This document shows, piece by piece, positions 22,696-33,576 of a stretch of 64,000 nucleotides of DNA; positions within the stretch are counted from its first letter, which is position 1; every line of letters starts with the position of its first letter. The position numbers were made by a program, and so were the translations under genes. The stretch is taken from contig MU008152.1 in assembly GCA_010909165.1 (NCBI GenBank), positions 1 to 64,000 of the forward strand. Direction: 5' to 3'. Source of the stretch: Anthoceros angustus. Its lineage: Eukaryota > Streptophyta > Anthocerotopsida > Anthocerotales > Anthocerotaceae. Below the pieces are notes generated by a model. That model saw nothing but the letters and a program-made list of their open reading frames with translations, searched no databases and was not told the DNA's origin.

Positions 22696-24414
22696 TTGCC
22701 TCGTTCTTGCGCCCGTTCACATGTATCCAAGAAAAATAGTATGACTGGAGTCGGGTTTTGGACACAAGCACATCCTCACGGTAGCGGATTACTTAGGTAT
22801 TTTCGTAGTCGGTGCCCTGGAAGTTGGTGCGCGTCGAGCCGTGCCCAGTTCAAGTGCGACTGCAGATGGCCACGAATTTGTTGCTGTCCTTCAGGCTTGT
22901 GCTAAGGGATCAGGCTTGAAAAATAGGGCAGTAGGGCAGCAGGTGCATGCGGACGTATTGCCCGCTGAGGTTGTCTGTAACTGCTTGGATGCAAACTGCG
23001 CGACACGGTTCGTAATAAACTTGAACTTGAACTTGCAAAGTGTGACATTTTAAACTTCAACTTGAACTTGCAGGGTGTGGCATTTTGGAATGGTTTCACG
23101 GACTTGGGTAAAAAGGATGTGCCTTGACATCAGAGAATAACAGAGCATTCTACTGTACTGTAGCACGGTATGGACCAGGAACCCTCTCGTCTCTCCGGGG
23201 GTATGCAAGATGGAGACACCGTTGCACCCTATTGGATGAAATTCGTGTTACTCCTGTAGGCATGTGCAAGTGTGGCACCCTGGGCCAGCATTGGAGAAAG
23301 AGCAGCAGCTTCATGCACGGCTGCACGCTGATGCATTTGTTGCTCGAAGTTTGGTAGTCATGTAAGCAACATTTGCAGACTGATTGTGACGGACTTGGCC
23401 AGAAAGATGTGGTGGCGTGGAATGTCATGATAGCACAATTTTCCCAGCAGGGCAAGGCCCAGGAAGCCCTCCGACTGTGTACTGTTATGCAAGAGGACGG
23501 CACGGCTGTATTCGACGTCGTGACGCTTGTGGGATCCTGCAGGCATGTGCAAGTGTGGGCTCGCCAGCTTTTGGAGCAAACGAAGCAGCTTCTTGCACAA
23601 ATTAGAGAAGAAGAACATCAAGCGAAGGTGTTTGTAGCCAGCAGTCTGGTAAGCGTGTGTGGCCGCATAGAGGATGCGCAGAGAACTTTTGACGGGCTTG
23701 GTTGAAAATATGCGGTGACAAGGAGTGCCCTACTTGCAGTGTATTTCCAGAAGGCATGGGCCAGGAAGCCTGTCTTCTCCACGGTGCTGTGTAACAAGAA
23801 GGGATCGGTTTACTCAGTTTGTGTGCCTCCTGCACAGTCTTGGAGATTGGGAAGCAGTTCCATGCGTGAAGCAGAGAACAAGGGCATGAACCTGATACGT
23901 TTGTAGCCGACATATCTCCAATGCTTGCCATAGCAGCCCCCCGCATATTCAGAGAGTGTCTGCCGACGGACTTGGTCAAAATGATATGGTGGCATGGACT
24001 CCTGTAGTTGCAGGATATTCGCAGCAGCCTTGGGTCAAGGAGCACCCCTTCCTCTACAGTGCTTTTCAAGAAGAAGCCCTCCTGCACATTTTCAGATTCC
24101 AAGAACCAGGGCTTCAAGTTGGCACTTTGATATACATGCATTTGAAGTCGGGTATGGTAGATGCCAAGCAGCTGTCTGAACTGTTGCCCAAAAGAGACAC
24201 TTTGGCCTGGAATGTACTGTTTGCAGGCCACACCTGCGAAGGAGACAGAAAAATGTTTCACTTGGTCCAGAGAACGAGAGGACGGCAATGGCATAGAGCT
24301 TATCAGCACACATTTATTGGTGTCGCTGTATGCACACAAATTTGGAAGCTTGAGGCCTATTTGGTTTGAACCCACCCCGTCTTCCGCTCGCATAGTGTGG
24401 CAATTCCAGTGCAA
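22696..24414 (+). pseudogene. PLS-class PPR pseudogene
   Basis: Fragments of pentatricopeptide repeats, RNA-binding modules of organelle RNA-processing factors, appear in several plus frames. They include GHEFVAVLQACAKG...QVHADV (about 22865-22965), DGLGQKDVVAWNVMIAQFSQ and EALRLCTVMQEDG (23388-23505), VASSLVSVCGRIEDAQRTFDGLG (23634-23703), and a further unit with DGLGQNDMVAWTPVVAGYSQQ (from 23965). Frames shift repeatedly and stops break every stretch. A local duplication (ACTTGAACTTGCA...GTGGCATTTT, about 23020-23085) and a premature TGA after 23703 confirm decay. The minus-strand frames here are shadows. The repeat style is like the intact PPR gene at 47.2 kb, so it may be a dead relative. 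Confidence 0.75.
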
Positions 24415-24419
24415 ATGAA

Positions 24420-25227
24420 AAACACTTTTTTAAGGGCTGTGGACTGCATCCACGAAGTCTCTGTTCGGAAATGTCTGGGACATTCAAGAAGTCGGTTCTA
24501 GCAGGGCGATTGCAAATCCCAAACATGTGTGCTAACTCTAGTACCTACGCAAACTACTTTGATGTACACCTGTTGCAGTCCATCTACGCAGAATTTGTGA
24601 TTGGCAAAAATAGAGGACCGCTCACGAATCAGCCCTCTTTTAGCCTCTTAGCCGTTGCAGGGAGAGAGGAAGAGTTCATTGCATTTGTATTTGTATGTAA
24701 ATCGTACCAGCGTTGGGATAGGGCACCGTACGCGAGCGCAACCACTCGCTGCTCTCAAGCGAGTCCGCATCCCACAGCCACATCCCCTGGATCCGGCGGG
24801 TCCCAAATAATGTACCGCAAGGGACCATTTGCTTTTGGCTACTGTTGGATGATTTTCCAGCCGGGCAGGCGGTCACGCCCACCGCTAGCGGCCTGCCTGG
24901 AGCCCGAGGCATTATATGTCATGTCCGGTTGCAGATTGGGCACGAATTCGACTCGGACAGGATCGTATCATGACGGCCTCTGTGCGCCCTAGGCAAGGGT
25001 GTGGCGACGTTGGGATCCTCATTCGAGCACAAGTTTGAGCGGGAGGCAATTCAGCACCAGGTTTGTCTGCAACCACGATTAGCTGCTTTGATCAGCTTGC
25101 ATTTCAGCAGACAGGATGGATACGTTTGCTGGGTAGGATCGGGTATTGTGGAGCTGGGATTGTTGCCCCTGGCATGATGGTGCAGTGCTGAAGCGCTTTC
25201 CAGGTGTGTGTCGGCCACGTCTGTGCC
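24420..25227. other. Upstream region of the PTST-like gene
   Basis: Between the PPR pseudogene and the start codon at 25228. The frame 24471-24992 has no recognisable domain. This stretch should hold the promoter and leader of the downstream gene, but no clear TATA box stands out. Confidence 0.3.
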
Positions 25228-26178
25228 ATGGGGACATTCAGGATGCTGGATGCTGCCAAGGTTCCTGGAGGTGTGGGGTTTGTGGATGACTTGCGCAGCG
25301 GGGGAGGACATTTGGACAGATGCTGGGATGGTTTCTCGCAAACGGGGGTTAGGGCAGCGCAGCTCACTCGCAGACGAAACGGGGGAAGAGCTGGCATGCA
25401 TTGTTCCCCTAGTTCTGGCCCTTCCGCTTCTTTGGCATTGCGAAAGCGCCGTGGTCAATTGACCCAATGGCAAGCAGACGTTGGCCCAAGGCTGCTTGCG
25501 CTGTGTTGTGTGCGAGGGAGCTCGGCGCCGGGTGCTTTGGCTTCTGAAATGTCTACCACAATGGCCGGAGGCGCTGGAGAGGGCAGAGTCGAGGAAAGGA
25601 CCTCCACTGCTAACGCAGTGCCAGATACTCCTCTGGTGGCCCAGTCCAAGTTGCTTAGAAAGCTCAGTGATGCCAATCTGTGCATCAGGCAACTTCGCAG
25701 GGAATTGCAGGCAAGGGATGAGACCATTGCAGATTTTAAAGCGCAGATTGTGGCACTGGAGCTTGAGCTCAAAGCCTTGGCAAGGATATCACTCGAAGTT
25801 GCTACCGCTGGTGCCTTGCCTGGTACACGAAAGATCAACGGCCGATATCTTCAGTCCCATCTTGCCTTCCGTCTGGAAGAGATCCACAGTGGATTGCTTT
25901 CACAAATCCGTGAGGTGGAGGTGGTTCGTGACATAGAACTTGTGTGGATGGGTATGGCTGAATCAGTGCAAGTGATGGGATCCTTCGATGGATGGACCGA
26001 CGGTGTTGAGATGTCTCCACTGGTGACAGGGGCCTACACAAGGTTCGTAGGGACTCTTAAGTTACCTCGAGGCAGGTACGAAGTCAAATTCTTGGTGGAT
26101 GGAGAATGGCAGCTGTCTCCCGAATTACTTGTCGTAGGAGAGGGTTTGGCTTGCAATAATCTTCTGGTTGTGGAATAA
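25228..26178 (+). CDS. PTST-like (Protein Targeting to Starch) CBM48 protein
   Basis: Single-exon frame, 316 aa from the first ATG (the open frame begins 24 nt earlier without an ATG). The Arg/Ser-rich N-terminus (about residues 30-95) fits a plastid transit peptide. A coiled-coil segment (about 140-185, KLLRKLSDANLCIRQLRREL...) is followed by PGTRKINGRYLQSHL and a C-terminal CBM48/AMPK-type glycogen-binding domain (about 235-316) with WMGMAESVQVMGSFDGW, RGRYEVKFLVDGEW and N-N-L-L-V-V-E at the end. This coiled-coil plus CBM48 layout is that of Arabidopsis PTST proteins, which bring granule-bound starch synthase or other factors to starch granules in the chloroplast. PTST1 looks closest, from memory. 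The gene ends 251 bp from the convergent dipeptidyl peptidase III gene. Confidence 0.82.
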   Translation: MGTFRMLDAAKVPGGVGFVDDLRSGGGHLDRCWDGFSQTGVRAAQLTRRRNGGRAGMHCSPSSGPSASLALRKRRGQLTQWQADVGPRLLALCCVRGSSAPGALASEMSTTMAGGAGEGRVEERTSTANAVPDTPLVAQSKLLRKLSDANLCIRQLRRELQARDETIADFKAQIVALELELKALARISLEVATAGALPGTRKINGRYLQSHLAFRLEEIHSGLLSQIREVEVVRDIELVWMGMAESVQVMGSFDGWTDGVEMSPLVTGAYTRFVGTLKLPRGRYEVKFLVDGEWQLSPELLVVGEGLACNNLLVVE

Positions 26179-26429
26179 GAAATTTCTGAAGTCTAAGTTC
26201 TCCCCCACTTGTGATGTTCTCCAGCTGTGCTGGGATTGATCCAAAGTCTGTTTGCTGTTCAGCACTTCTTGCACCCCGGTTGTGGTACAATTAACATCTA
26301 CAAAACTGGCATCTGAAAACTGACTACTTATCTTTAAAATTGGGGTAATTCTCCAGTCACTGAGGTCAAAGTAGAAAAAGTAAGGTTTATATACCGACAT
26401 GCAAGGTCAGCCTCCGAGTTCAAGAGGTT

Positions 26430-29400
26430 TCAGCACATAGAAATCCATGACCGGAACCGGTCCACAAAAGACTCTATAAAGCCTTCACAATTGGCGGTAT
26501 ACTCTTTAACTACTACCCCGTGCTTGGACTCAAAGGTGTTCGCCTGCATACCGCATGAAGCTTAGGGGATTGCACATGCTATACCCAACTTGGACGTTTT
26601 CTGCTCCGAAGAAGTTACCTGTAGAAAGAAAGGTCTCGGAGTCTTCCTCCCAATAACGATGTTCCTGAATGCGAGCAAATAATCCGGCACCTTCGTGATC
26701 TACAAAACAAGACATGCAAGGGCTTTGTGATTGTGCATAACATAGCGCCCTCCACCGTTTCAGTAAGTGGAGTTGATCATACCTTGTCATACAGAAAATT
26801 TCCGCTGTCTACATCAGCAGTGGACTTGTAGACTTGTAACCGTGTCAATAGTTCAGTTATTGCCGGCACACCCACGGATTGTATTTTGTCCCGCTCGATT
26901 AGGATCAAAGCGTCATCATCTCCAAGCTTGTGGAGCTGCAAAAAGGGAATACCTCTGTTTCCGGTAGACCTCTGCTGCTTTACCACCTCCTGTGCCGATG
27001 CTGCGAGCAGAACCTGAAGGATAGCGAACCTTGCCTGCAAGAAAGTTGTGCTGTCAAAAATCCACTTGAAAACCGAAGCACAGTGCTCACCTGCGACGCA
27101 TGCCGTCGAATGCTTCAAATGTTACACAGGTAAAGGGAGAAGTCTAGAATCAACACCGACCTGCATGTGTGCTTGTCGCCATGTACAAGTTTGAGGAGCG
27201 TAAAATTCAAGCGCTAACAAACCGGCTCTGATCTGCGCAGCAGAGAAGGTAAGCAGAGAACAATGAGGTGACGCACAAAGCGGAAAACTTCGCAAGTATT
27301 TCAACGCACCATAATCAGCCAGGTTGTATACATAACTTCGTCGGCGTCTGAGCCCGAATGACCCAAGATGTTGAGAACCTGTAGTTGCGATTGTCACCAG
27401 TCTAGCTACATCCATCCTAAGGGTTCCATCCCAGCGACCCAAAGAAACCTCATCGGATCCATACCTCCAGATTAGCAGAGAAGAAGATTCCTACACACTC
27501 AGCCCTGCACTCTTCATATGAGGAGCTATTAGGGCCGAACACCGTATCCCACGTTTCTCCAGGGCCATAGCATGAAATTACTGCCTCGTCTGTGAACGGA
27601 TGGATTACCTTGCAAGGTGAAGGATATACATTCAGTCACGAATGCTCAAAGACCGGACAATTCATGTTCTGAAATCATAAGATGAATCCAAGCCAGGCAT
27701 CTAAAGCAGACCATTTGTAGATGCACACTTACTTTCCCATGGTCATAGTTGTACGAACCATCCTGTTGCTTAGAAAAAAGCTTTCCGGAGCCATGGCCTA
27801 GTAGTTCATGACAAGCAACCTGAACCAACATTGCATCTGCTTTGCGGCGTCTGAAAAGTTCCCTGTCGTCCTCTTTCAAAAACGGTACCTGTCAGTAGAC
27901 AACTATGACGAACGGAGTTCGCAGATTCACGTGTACAGTCTAGGAACTACCAAAAGGACAGCCTCAGGAAGACTATGGCACCGTAGTAGTGTCTTCAGGA
28001 TCCGTCACAAGTAGCACGTTGAAGTACACAATGTTCTTGAAACCAATCGACTGCAACAATTAAAGTTGTCAGCCTAGGGGTTAACACCAAATAAGAACCT
28101 GGAGCTCAGAACCCACAAGATTGGACCCAAGAAGTTGAAACTGTTGCAAGAGTTCGATTCGCTACCACCAGCACACCTGTCTGACGTCCGGGTAATTCGG
28201 GATATTCACTCCACCTGGTATAATGCCGTTGGCGAAAACTAAAAGCTGCAAGAGGTCACAAGTCAAAACTAAGAGATAGAAATACCTTGAGATGGAATCA
28301 GAAGGCAAAGCAGGTGGATATAGCACTCACGTTAAGGGCCAAAAAGTCAGGCTTGTGCCACTTTTCATTCTCAAAGTCCTTCGGCCAGGGTAAGAGCGGA
28401 AGAAAGGACTCGGCAGCATTTGCAAGGGCTGTAAACCTTCCCGTTTGCTCCTGCACAAGCAGCCGGACTAATTATCATCTTACCGCCGATGGACACTACA
28501 GTCCCTTGTGGAGCTAGTCTGTGAAAGCTGCTGATCACCTCGTTCACAATGGCGACATATCCTTCAAATTCAGCCCTAAGACCAAGAGGGTCACGATAAG
28601 TCTCTGTAAACCTGCAGCAAAGTCGCTAGACCGGCTTGATAGATTAACATAACGCATTTATCCTCCAGATGGTCTAAATGACAAGATGATATCAATACCC
28701 TACACTATGAAGGTTTTAGGTGCAGTCAAACCCCATGTTGGCATCAACGGGAGATTTGCCGTAAATCCAAAATTTCTGAGCTTCTTTATGGGCGTTGATG
28801 GAGCCTGTCTCGAAGGACGTTATGAGACTGCCACAACACGAGGAAGTTCGTCTCTCAGAAACTAGCAGGAGTTGGCCTGGCAGGCGCACCTGGTGTCCTT
28901 AAGGACTCAGTAATTACTTTAGCAGTTCGGCTCGCTGGTTATCATCAGTTGCATACAGTAAAGCCTCCTTCAGATGTATTACTACTTCACTGAGGTCGTC
29001 CATGTGATCTCCGAAGACCAAATGCACGAAGAACTTACCCTGCACAAGTCAGCTTAGGGTTAAATTACGCTAGTATATTATTTGTTTAACAAAAGGAAGA
29101 ACGAAATACAAAACTGTTTGACACTTCAAGCATTTGGTGTGGGGGTCACCTCGTGTTCAAACGTCTGCGTCGGGTGTTTGATGGATGATGCGATGAGAAG
29201 ATCGTACTCCGGAAGTCCCTTATCTCCTGAAGATGTGGGATGTCTTTTTTTCAACCGCGTGTTCCATGCCTCTATCCCTTTGGTGAACATCCAGGCCTGA
29301 AGCAACAAACAAAGTGCACGGATTATCTAGAGATAAGGCAACGCAAGCACTGCTCAACAGCAAGAGAAGAGTAAGGCGTGCTGCCTGAACAGCGTAGACT

Positions 29401-30813
29401 TCGTCCTCGGTGATTCCCCCCATATAATACATAGTGACGCCCTTCGGTGGAAGTCCGAGCTGCCTCTCACCTTATCAGTTTCAAGAGACTATATTTAGCA
29501 CCTGGTCCTCATCCTCTCTACGACTCTGAGCAACGAAAGTTTGACATAGCTGGACATGAGCGATGGCAACGTTATACGCGTGTAACCTGGTTCCAGAGAA
29601 TAAATCTTGTGCCTGGTTAACTCCCATAAATCAAGTAACCTGCGATTTCTCTCACCATCCTGTAATCACGATAGGAGAGTCAGCGTTTATGATCAGTCTA
29701 CAAGCTTCACCATGGATCCTTCAGCCGGTGCTCCAGGATTTGGCAGCTTACATCCAGTCTGCAAAATCTGAGGATCTGGTCCAACTCGTCCTCTGGCAGT
29801 CCTGGGATAAATTTGCTGTCTCCAAAAGCGAGGTAGTTACCTGAAAAAAGCAATATCGTGACATGGTGCAAGAGTTGAGAAGGCAAGCACCAAAGCTCCT
29901 CCTGATCTGGCCCAACAGTAATGCTACAACTTGCCAACCTGCTATTCACACTGTGCAAAGGAAAAAGCTTTTCCCAACTAGCAGTTCTGGTTCACTCATG
30001 CCATTAACTTCATGAAGCTCTAGAAGCGTCAATTATTCTGTACACAACCATATGCATGTGCACAGGCCGGAATACATAACATACCCATGTTTGCCAGGAA
30101 GCAGGTAGCGTACGCAATGAAGCTCTCCCAAGACTCCCCCTTAATCCCAGCTGCAAGGCATGCCGCTTTCAGATCTGGCGCCCTCCTTTCAGAGAAGGCC
30201 AGCAACAGGATCTTGAGTATCCGCGGGCTTTCCTGCGCAGAACATGCGACGGCAGACTGTCCATCACGGAAGGCATTAAAGCTTTGGCCTGGAACAATTT
30301 CATCTACATGCATTATTCAGAGCCGGGCCGTCATGCAGAGCCTCCTCGGAGTCCCGGAGGCATAAAAGTTTCAAGCATTCAACTGGCTGTGGCCGCCGCT
30401 CGCCAGCTCCTCCTCCCTGCGTAACTGGATCGCGCGACTCCAAAATAAAAAGCTTTGGCCAGCCGGGAGCTCACCTCGGAGAGCTGAGTGGCGCAGATGC
30501 GGGAACCAGCCCACGCCGCTCGTGCAAAATGGTGCGAGTAGTACTTCTGCTGCGTGGTCCGCCTGGCCCAGTCGTCCTTGCAAGTGACAAAGCCGATGTA
30601 CAGATCCCGGGGAACAACATGGTATTTCCTGACGTCGTCGTAGGGAACGTTGCGATTTCCTGTAAGCAACAGGGATCCCCATCCGGCGGACAGCCTCGCG
30701 TTGTCCTCGGCCAGGTTCCGCTCCAGGTCGGTCTCCTGCCTCCTCCGCTTATCCGGCGGGCTGTCCCGGCCGCCTCCCGCCGAGAACATGCTGCCTCCGG
30801 ATCCTCCCTCCAT
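26430..30813 (-). CDS. Dipeptidyl peptidase III (M49), 19 exons
   Basis: Zinc exopeptidase that removes dipeptides from peptide N-termini in the cytosol. Exons (5' to 3'): 30813-30475, 30232-30085, 29840-29752, 29659-29587, 29470-29385, 29296-29150, 29039-28918, 28827-28732, 28611-28539, 28450-28331, 28245-28177, 28050-27982, 27888-27733, 27608-27465, 27378-27310, 27232-27161, 27034-26783, 26699-26619, 26543-26430. They sum to 2319 nt, 772 aa, in frame throughout. The family motifs HELLGH (about residues 504-509) and EECRAE (about 561-566) supply the zinc ligands and catalytic Glu. Other conserved blocks are YYSHHFARAAWAG, NYLAFGDSKF, SINAHKEAQKFW, PLGLRAEFEGYVA, NIPNYPDVRQ and AGLLALEFYAP. 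The start ATG follows an in-frame TGA. All introns are GT-AG except intron 5, which needs a GC donor. Unlike Arabidopsis NUDT3, no Nudix domain precedes the peptidase. Confidence 0.92.
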
Positions 30814-31536
30814 TTTCGTTTGCTTCTCCGGCGCAGCAGCCTCTCAAAATCGATCATCAATCTCACGGTGAAGCGCCCGTCTGCGGCTGGCCGCGAGCAC
30901 GCCCCGCCCTGACATGCAGCAACGATCCATGTCCTCGGACAAGGACGGACAGCGATAGGACCTCCGCTGAGCTGTCTGCACATAACAGCTCACGGCCTAA
31001 CAGACCAGTAACAGCCTGCCCGAGGCCGCCCCAGTTTGAGGGCGACGGCAGTCGTGGCCCGAAGCGAACTGCTCACGGCCCTGCGGAATGTGATGGGGAT
31101 TCCCAATAAGAACAGATTTAAACTGCATGGGGCTTACAATCCACGCAACGGCTTTTGTTCTTTAGGCTTGGCTGCCAAGTTCACGCGTTGTTCTTAGGCT
31201 GGCAAGTTCACCCTTTATTCATAGGCTGCCAAGTCGGTAGAGGCGGTAGTCGTGGCCCCTCGTGAATTCACGCAGATGATGCCGCTCTGTCCTCAACGTC
31301 CAAATCGGGTTCTGACGTGTCTGGAAGAGGAAGTGGAGATCATCCTTCTGATATGGAAGGGTGGCGGGAAAGCCCGGACGCGGAGGACCTCGGCCAGTCA
31401 GAATCTCCATTGAGGATCGAACTGGAAATCTTCAGTTTAGTGACAGAATTATTGAGGCGGAGATACCGGACGGCGTTACGTCGCAACTTCAAGTTCAATG
31501 AATAAAACTGGATCACCACGCCCAGGGCATGGGTAG
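30814..31536. other. DPP III upstream region and tRNA flank
   Basis: No gene. GC-rich next to the DPP III start. At about 31155-31240 the phrase TAGGCTGCCAAGT(TCAC) recurs three times at roughly 30-bp spacing. From about 31405 it contains a decayed tRNA-like segment. Confidence 0.4.
31403..31460 (-). pseudogene. Decayed tRNA-Thr-like fragment
   Basis: The plus-strand text CATTGAGGATCGAACTGGA...ATCTTCAGTTTAGTGAC closely parallels the 3' half of the intact tRNA gene at 31537-31608 (CACTGAGGATCGAACTCAA...ACCTTCAGTTTACAAGAC). The T-arm region is preserved, but the anticodon loop, D-arm and acceptor are not. It is either a degraded tandem copy or the head of a tRNA-derived SINE. Confidence 0.55.
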
Positions 31537-31608
31537 TGCCCCCACTGAGGATCGAACTCAAGACCTTCAGTTTACAAGACTGACGCTCTACCACTGAGCT
31601 ATAGAGGC
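31537..31608 (-). tRNA. tRNA-Thr (anticodon UGU)
   Basis: A 72-nt cloverleaf on the minus strand: acceptor GCCTCTA paired with TGGGGGC (with G-T pairs), discriminator A, D-arm GCTC-AGTGGTA-GAGC, anticodon arm TCAGT-CTTGTAA-ACTGA with anticodon TGT, variable AGGTC, T-arm TTGAG-TTCGATC-CTCAG. There is no intron and no encoded CCA. The intact A box (TAGCTCAGTGG) and B box (GTTCGATCC) indicate a functional Pol III gene reading ACA codons. Confidence 0.95.
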
Positions 31609-32394
31609 ACGGAATGTCCGACACGAAGTCTCTAACCTTCTTCATCGCCCCAATGCACTTCTACCAAATCTCGACAGCCGCAGCGTCGTCCACATGGCCA
31701 GCATCATTTGCTTCCGCAGCAAGACTCGCATTGCAACAAGGTTAGGACGAAGGTAGCTGAGGTTCAGACGACACCGGAGGTGGCACACATCGATGGACGT
31801 TGGAACGAAGAAGCGGGTCAAGCGCAACTTTTGCTGCGGAAGGAGTTGACGCATGCATACCGTGGGCGTGCGGTCCTATGGTTGCCTGTGTGGAGGCGTG
31901 GCCTGCCTGTGTATATACGGCAACAGAAAGCTCAGCGTGCCAAGCTTGATGAAGCCGGTTGCAGTCCATGACATCCGATTCAGTTGAACCGCAGCACGTC
32001 GGAATAATAATTGACACGGAATGCTCTCATGTCTTGTCCGTGCCGAATGCAGTTTGCAGAGTGTGTGATGAGCTTCGTGTGGACGTCCAGTAGGACCTGC
32101 TGGCTTGATTGCGGAGTCAATGCTGAAAATGTGGCCACCACGATCCGGTAGGATCCTACAGTTCGGTAGGATCGCGCACGGGACCTCGCTTCGGGCCCGG
32201 GGTAGGTTTTCAACTTTCTCTCCTACTTGGAAGTATGTACTAGGTACGTTGTGGGGCTTTATACAAAGGTAATCGCATAGAATATCACACACCAGATAGG
32301 CCAGTGCACTCACAAACACACGTGTTCCAAGGGTTAGGGTAGTGATCCATTTCCATGCCACATGGTCTTGACTGCAGAGTTCTTATCCATTCCC
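31609..32394. other. Non-genic region 5' of the tRNA
   Basis: No gene supported; the open frames at 31700-32360 have no domain. A short repeat CGGTAGGATC occurs twice (about 32144 and 32163). Confidence 0.35.
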
Positions 32395-32872
32395 ACGCTA
32401 GGGGACTGTCCCATTAAGGGAGGTGTCTTGATTGTATTTTCCCTTTTTAAAAATAATATAAATGTTGTAAACTTTAAAACAAATAAAAAATATCCAAATT
32501 TTTTTTTTTAATTTTGATTGATGGGTTTCACTAAAAATAACTTTTATCAGTTCTTTATATAGTTATTTGAAAGCTAGTTCTCTCTCTAAGCAGCATCAAA
32601 AAACCTCTACCTATCATAAAGGAAAAAGCTTAGCTTAAGAGTCTTCAATCACATCTAAAAGTCTATTGTGCTTTGAAATAATGGATTCTTTTTTCTTTCT
32701 TTTTTTTAAATTTTTTTAGTAAAACAATTAGAAATCCCATTTAGGGAGGTCCCAATTATCATTTAGGGGAAAGTCCCATTTGTTACATTGTAAACTAAAG
32801 GGAGTAGGATGGGAGGTCCCATTTAGAGACGAATCCCATTTATAGAATTCCCAATTAGGGGGGGCCGACTGT
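32395..32872. repeat. Possible Tc1/pogo-like non-autonomous element
   Basis: AT-rich block whose right edge, read on the minus strand, begins TA-CAGTCGGCCCCCCCTAATT. It continues with repeated TAAATGGGA(C/T)TCC-type words that recur in both halves (TCCCATTTAGGGAGGTCCCA, GTCCCATTAAGGGAGGTGTC). A CAGTC terminus beside TA is typical of Tc1/mariner-pogo elements. The left terminus near 32395-32410 is only partly similar. There is no coding capacity. Confidence 0.35.
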
Positions 32873-33576
32873 ATATACATTCCCAGACTGGGATGCACAT
32901 GCATGAAATCTTATTGAATACCAAGTACTACATGTAATTTCATTGGTCAGTCTTGACAACTCTATATAATCTCATTAAAGAGTCTTGACCCTATTGAAAA
33001 GTCTTCACACCATTACATACATACCCATTGAAAAATCTTCACATCGCTGCTATGTAAGGATTCAAGCCTTATTAATATTTTGTCTTAAAATATAAATAAT
33101 TTAATAATTCAAAATTATTAATTCATCTTACGTTTTTAATGTTTATTTTACCTTCTGAAATATCAATTAAACTTATACTTCATAAACATCAATTCTTCTA
33201 TAACTGCACGCCAATGTGCTTGTACCTACAATACAAATTTGTTAGGCGCCTATTTTATGACATGAAAGAAAAAGGAACTAACAAGGTGTGCACCAGGCTA
33301 TTGCCCTTTGGTAGGTGAAATAACGGAAGACAAACGACGTGCAGACGAAATGTCGTATTACAAAGTAGCAAAAAGTTCTTGGCAGGAAAACCAACTAGAA
33401 CGGTCGAGATCTCCGCCTACAACATCCAGACCAGAAACGTCTATATCATAGATCTACGGGGGTATACAAGGTTATTACAGGTTTTGCAGACCATATTAAG
33501 TACAAAACTCTTTGAGAGCCAAGAAAACTTCCGAACACAAGGACATCTTAGTGACCGGACACCGGACACCCCGTGA
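32873..33576. other. AT-rich intergenic region
   Basis: Very AT-rich up to about 33230, then mixed. No gene. The right part should contain the 3' UTR and terminator of the OSCA gene. Confidence 0.4.

Noticed and set aside
29384-29385. Possibility that the peptidase gene has a frameshift at intron 5
   Set aside because: Using the GC donor restores both frame and expected family length, so a non-canonical intron is simpler than a mutation.
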